Shown: positions 31,901 to 32,972 of the stretch, in pieces
How positions within the stretch are numbered: the first letter of the stretch is position 1
How the letters are laid out: the number at the start of each line of letters is the position of its first letter
DNA from: Candidatus Campbelliibacteriota bacterium
GTDB taxonomy: Bacteria; Patescibacteriota; Minisyncoccia; Phycocordibacterales; GCA-2747955
Assembly (NCBI GenBank): GCA_947311625.1
Contig: CAMZKW010000002.1
Location: 83,013 to 115,984, forward strand
Length of the DNA stretch: 32,972 bases
Reading direction: 5' to 3'
The notes under the pieces: generated by a model
The model's database searches: none
Seen by the model: only the letters and a program-made list of their open reading frames with translations
Told to the model about the DNA's origin: nothing
Program-made: the position numbers and the translations under genes

Positions 31901-32034
31901 ATATAAAAACTCTAGCTCCCGAGGAGGGGAGTAAAGAGAATGCTGAAATTATAAAAAATATTTCTAGACAAAAGTTTGGAAAAGATAGAAAAGAAATAGA
32001 AGAAATGATAAGAAAAAAAATTTCATTTTTATAA
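28912..32034 (+). CDS. VirD4/TraG-like type IV secretion ATPase with about 600-aa N-terminal extension; UGA read as Trp
   Basis: Walker A VIGQTGTGKTTLLKNMIVQDI, FIDPHGSDIED, NQF[W]TKIAEQAGGDASMENVIPYITSKFDGFLSNDYMRPIISQ, LYIDEFQNVTTDSIASILSEARKYKLSLNIAHQY. Three ORF-track pieces join via TGA at 30460 and 31294. Confidence 0.9.
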
Positions 32035-32060
32035 AAAGTAATAATAAATATTTTTTTAAA

Positions 32061-32097
32061 ATGGGTGGCGCGCAGCGCCACCCATTGACTTTTTTTA
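32061..32097 (+). terminator. GC-rich hairpin terminator sharing the GGGTGGCG/CGCCACCC stem with the 24158 hairpin
   Basis: ATGGGTGGCGC-GCA-GCGCCACCCAT-tgac-TTTTTTT. Confidence 0.75.
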
Positions 32098-32136
32098 TAA
32101 ATTTATATAAAATATAAAAAAATAAAGGAGATTGCT

Positions 32137-32736
32137 ATGGGAACAAAAAAACCATTATATTATATCCAAAATATCGGATATAATAGTGAAAAAAAACTTT
32201 TAGAAGAAATCCAAAAAATGAGAAAAAAAGGATTTGTTTTGGCAGTTGATACAAATGGTAACGAAAGGGTGTACAGTCCCCAGAGTGAAAAAGGTAATTG
32301 GACAGCTGTATTAATTAAAGTTAAAGGTGAAGATGAAGAAACTTGGGAAGAATATAAGAAAAGAAAAAATATTCTTACCATAGGAATTGCTGATAAAAAA
32401 GCAAAACAGAAATGGAAAGAAAAAAACCTCTTTCATCATATAGTTAATAACCACCTAGTTTTTAAGGAGGATAAAAAGATGATAAAAAAACGAACAATAG
32501 ATTGGTATAAGCACGAGACCCATGATGAGCTTAAAGAAGTTCCTTTTCTACTTTGGGTACTTATTAGAATAGATTTCAAAACTCCCAAGAGAAGTGAAAT
32601 TCTCTTAGAAAAAAGAACCGAATATAATCATATATTGGGTAAAGACACGGAAGTATTCAGGGTCATCTGGATACAATTATATGAGTGGAAAAGGTTAAAA
32701 AATATTGGTGGATTATTACACATATCCAGAATATAG
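32137..32736 (+). CDS. Hypothetical protein (orphan), SD-led, uses only UGG for Trp
   Basis: AAAGGAG upstream of ATG; 199 aa open frame MGTKKPLYYIQNIGYNSEKKLLEEIQKMRKKGFVLAVDTNGNERVYSPQSEKGNWTAV... Confidence 0.7.
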   Translation: MGTKKPLYYIQNIGYNSEKKLLEEIQKMRKKGFVLAVDTNGNERVYSPQSEKGNWTAVLIKVKGEDEETWEEYKKRKNILTIGIADKKAKQKWKEKNLFHHIVNNHLVFKEDKKMIKKRTIDWYKHETHDELKEVPFLLWVLIRIDFKTPKRSEILLEKRTEYNHILGKDTEVFRVIWIQLYEWKRLKNIGGLLHISRI

Positions 32737-32741
32737 GAGAA

Positions 32742-32792
32742 GTATTTTAAGAGAGACCTCGCCAATATGGTGGAACCACTTCTCTTAATTTA
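32742..32792. repeat. Structured inverted repeat after the 32137 ORF
   Basis: TTAAGAGA...(GGTGGAACCAC)...TCTCTTAA. Confidence 0.5.
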
Positions 32793-32866
32793 AAAAACCA
32801 TCACGATAATATAAATTATTTTTAGTTTATATTATAAGTAGGGTGGTTTTATTTATATATTATATA

Positions 32867-32892
32867 TGTCGCACAATATACCTTTTGCGACA
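32867..32892. repeat. Dyad symmetry TGTCGCA-N12-TGCGACA flanked by TATATA blocks
   Basis: tatatatTGTCGCAcaatatacctttTGCGACAaagtatata. Confidence 0.6.
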
Positions 32893-32972
32893 AAGTATAT
32901 ATAAATATCATAGATATTAGATATTAATCTTAATCATAATACCTAATAATATATAAATATATAAACTAAAAA

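Noticed and set aside
1-32034. UGA = glycine (table 25) as in Gracilibacteria/Absconditabacteria
   Set aside because: UGA positions in TopA, CysRS, ClpB and the VirD4-like protein fall at expected Trp sites (e.g. SN*TGIPV, NFT*DSL), not Gly sites.
1-32972. CRISPR array, prophage or integrated transposon
   Set aside because: No regularly spaced direct repeats, cas-like, capsid/terminase or transposase motifs were recognised on either strand.

Overview
AT-rich window whose gene content looks like Candidate Phyla Radiation/Patescibacteria (inference from gene content). The dominant feature is that UGA is read as a sense codon, best explained as tryptophan. TopA, CysRS, ClpB, enolase, RseP, UppP, a PRTase/beta-propeller fusion, two VirD4/TraG-like ATPases and several secreted or membrane proteins are each cut into fragments in the supplied ORF track. 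Each becomes one continuous ORF when in-frame TGA is read as Trp. Recognisable features: topA (partial), rnpB RNase P RNA, tRNA-Phe, a HIT protein, a lipoprotein with a peptidoglycan-binding domain, cysS, two T4SS coupling-type ATPases, rlmH, rseP, clpB, uppP, an rpmF (L32)-HhH fusion, tRNA-Asn, three TrbC/VirB2-like small membrane proteins, and eno. The most unusual part is 19.2-27.6 kb. It holds an orotate-PRTase-like domain fused to a PQQ-type beta-propeller, and two paralogous modules each arranged as hairpin, small secreted 'EVxAGAPS' peptide, then TPR/helical-repeat protein. It also holds a decayed duplicate of part of the propeller, and a membrane protein nearly all of whose Trp codons are UGA. 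Many native genes have a TATAAT box only 6-10 nt before ATG, consistent with leaderless mRNAs. Two orphan ORFs have Shine-Dalgarno sites, and three genes use only UGG for Trp, suggesting a different origin. All reading was by eye; no database or folding software was used.
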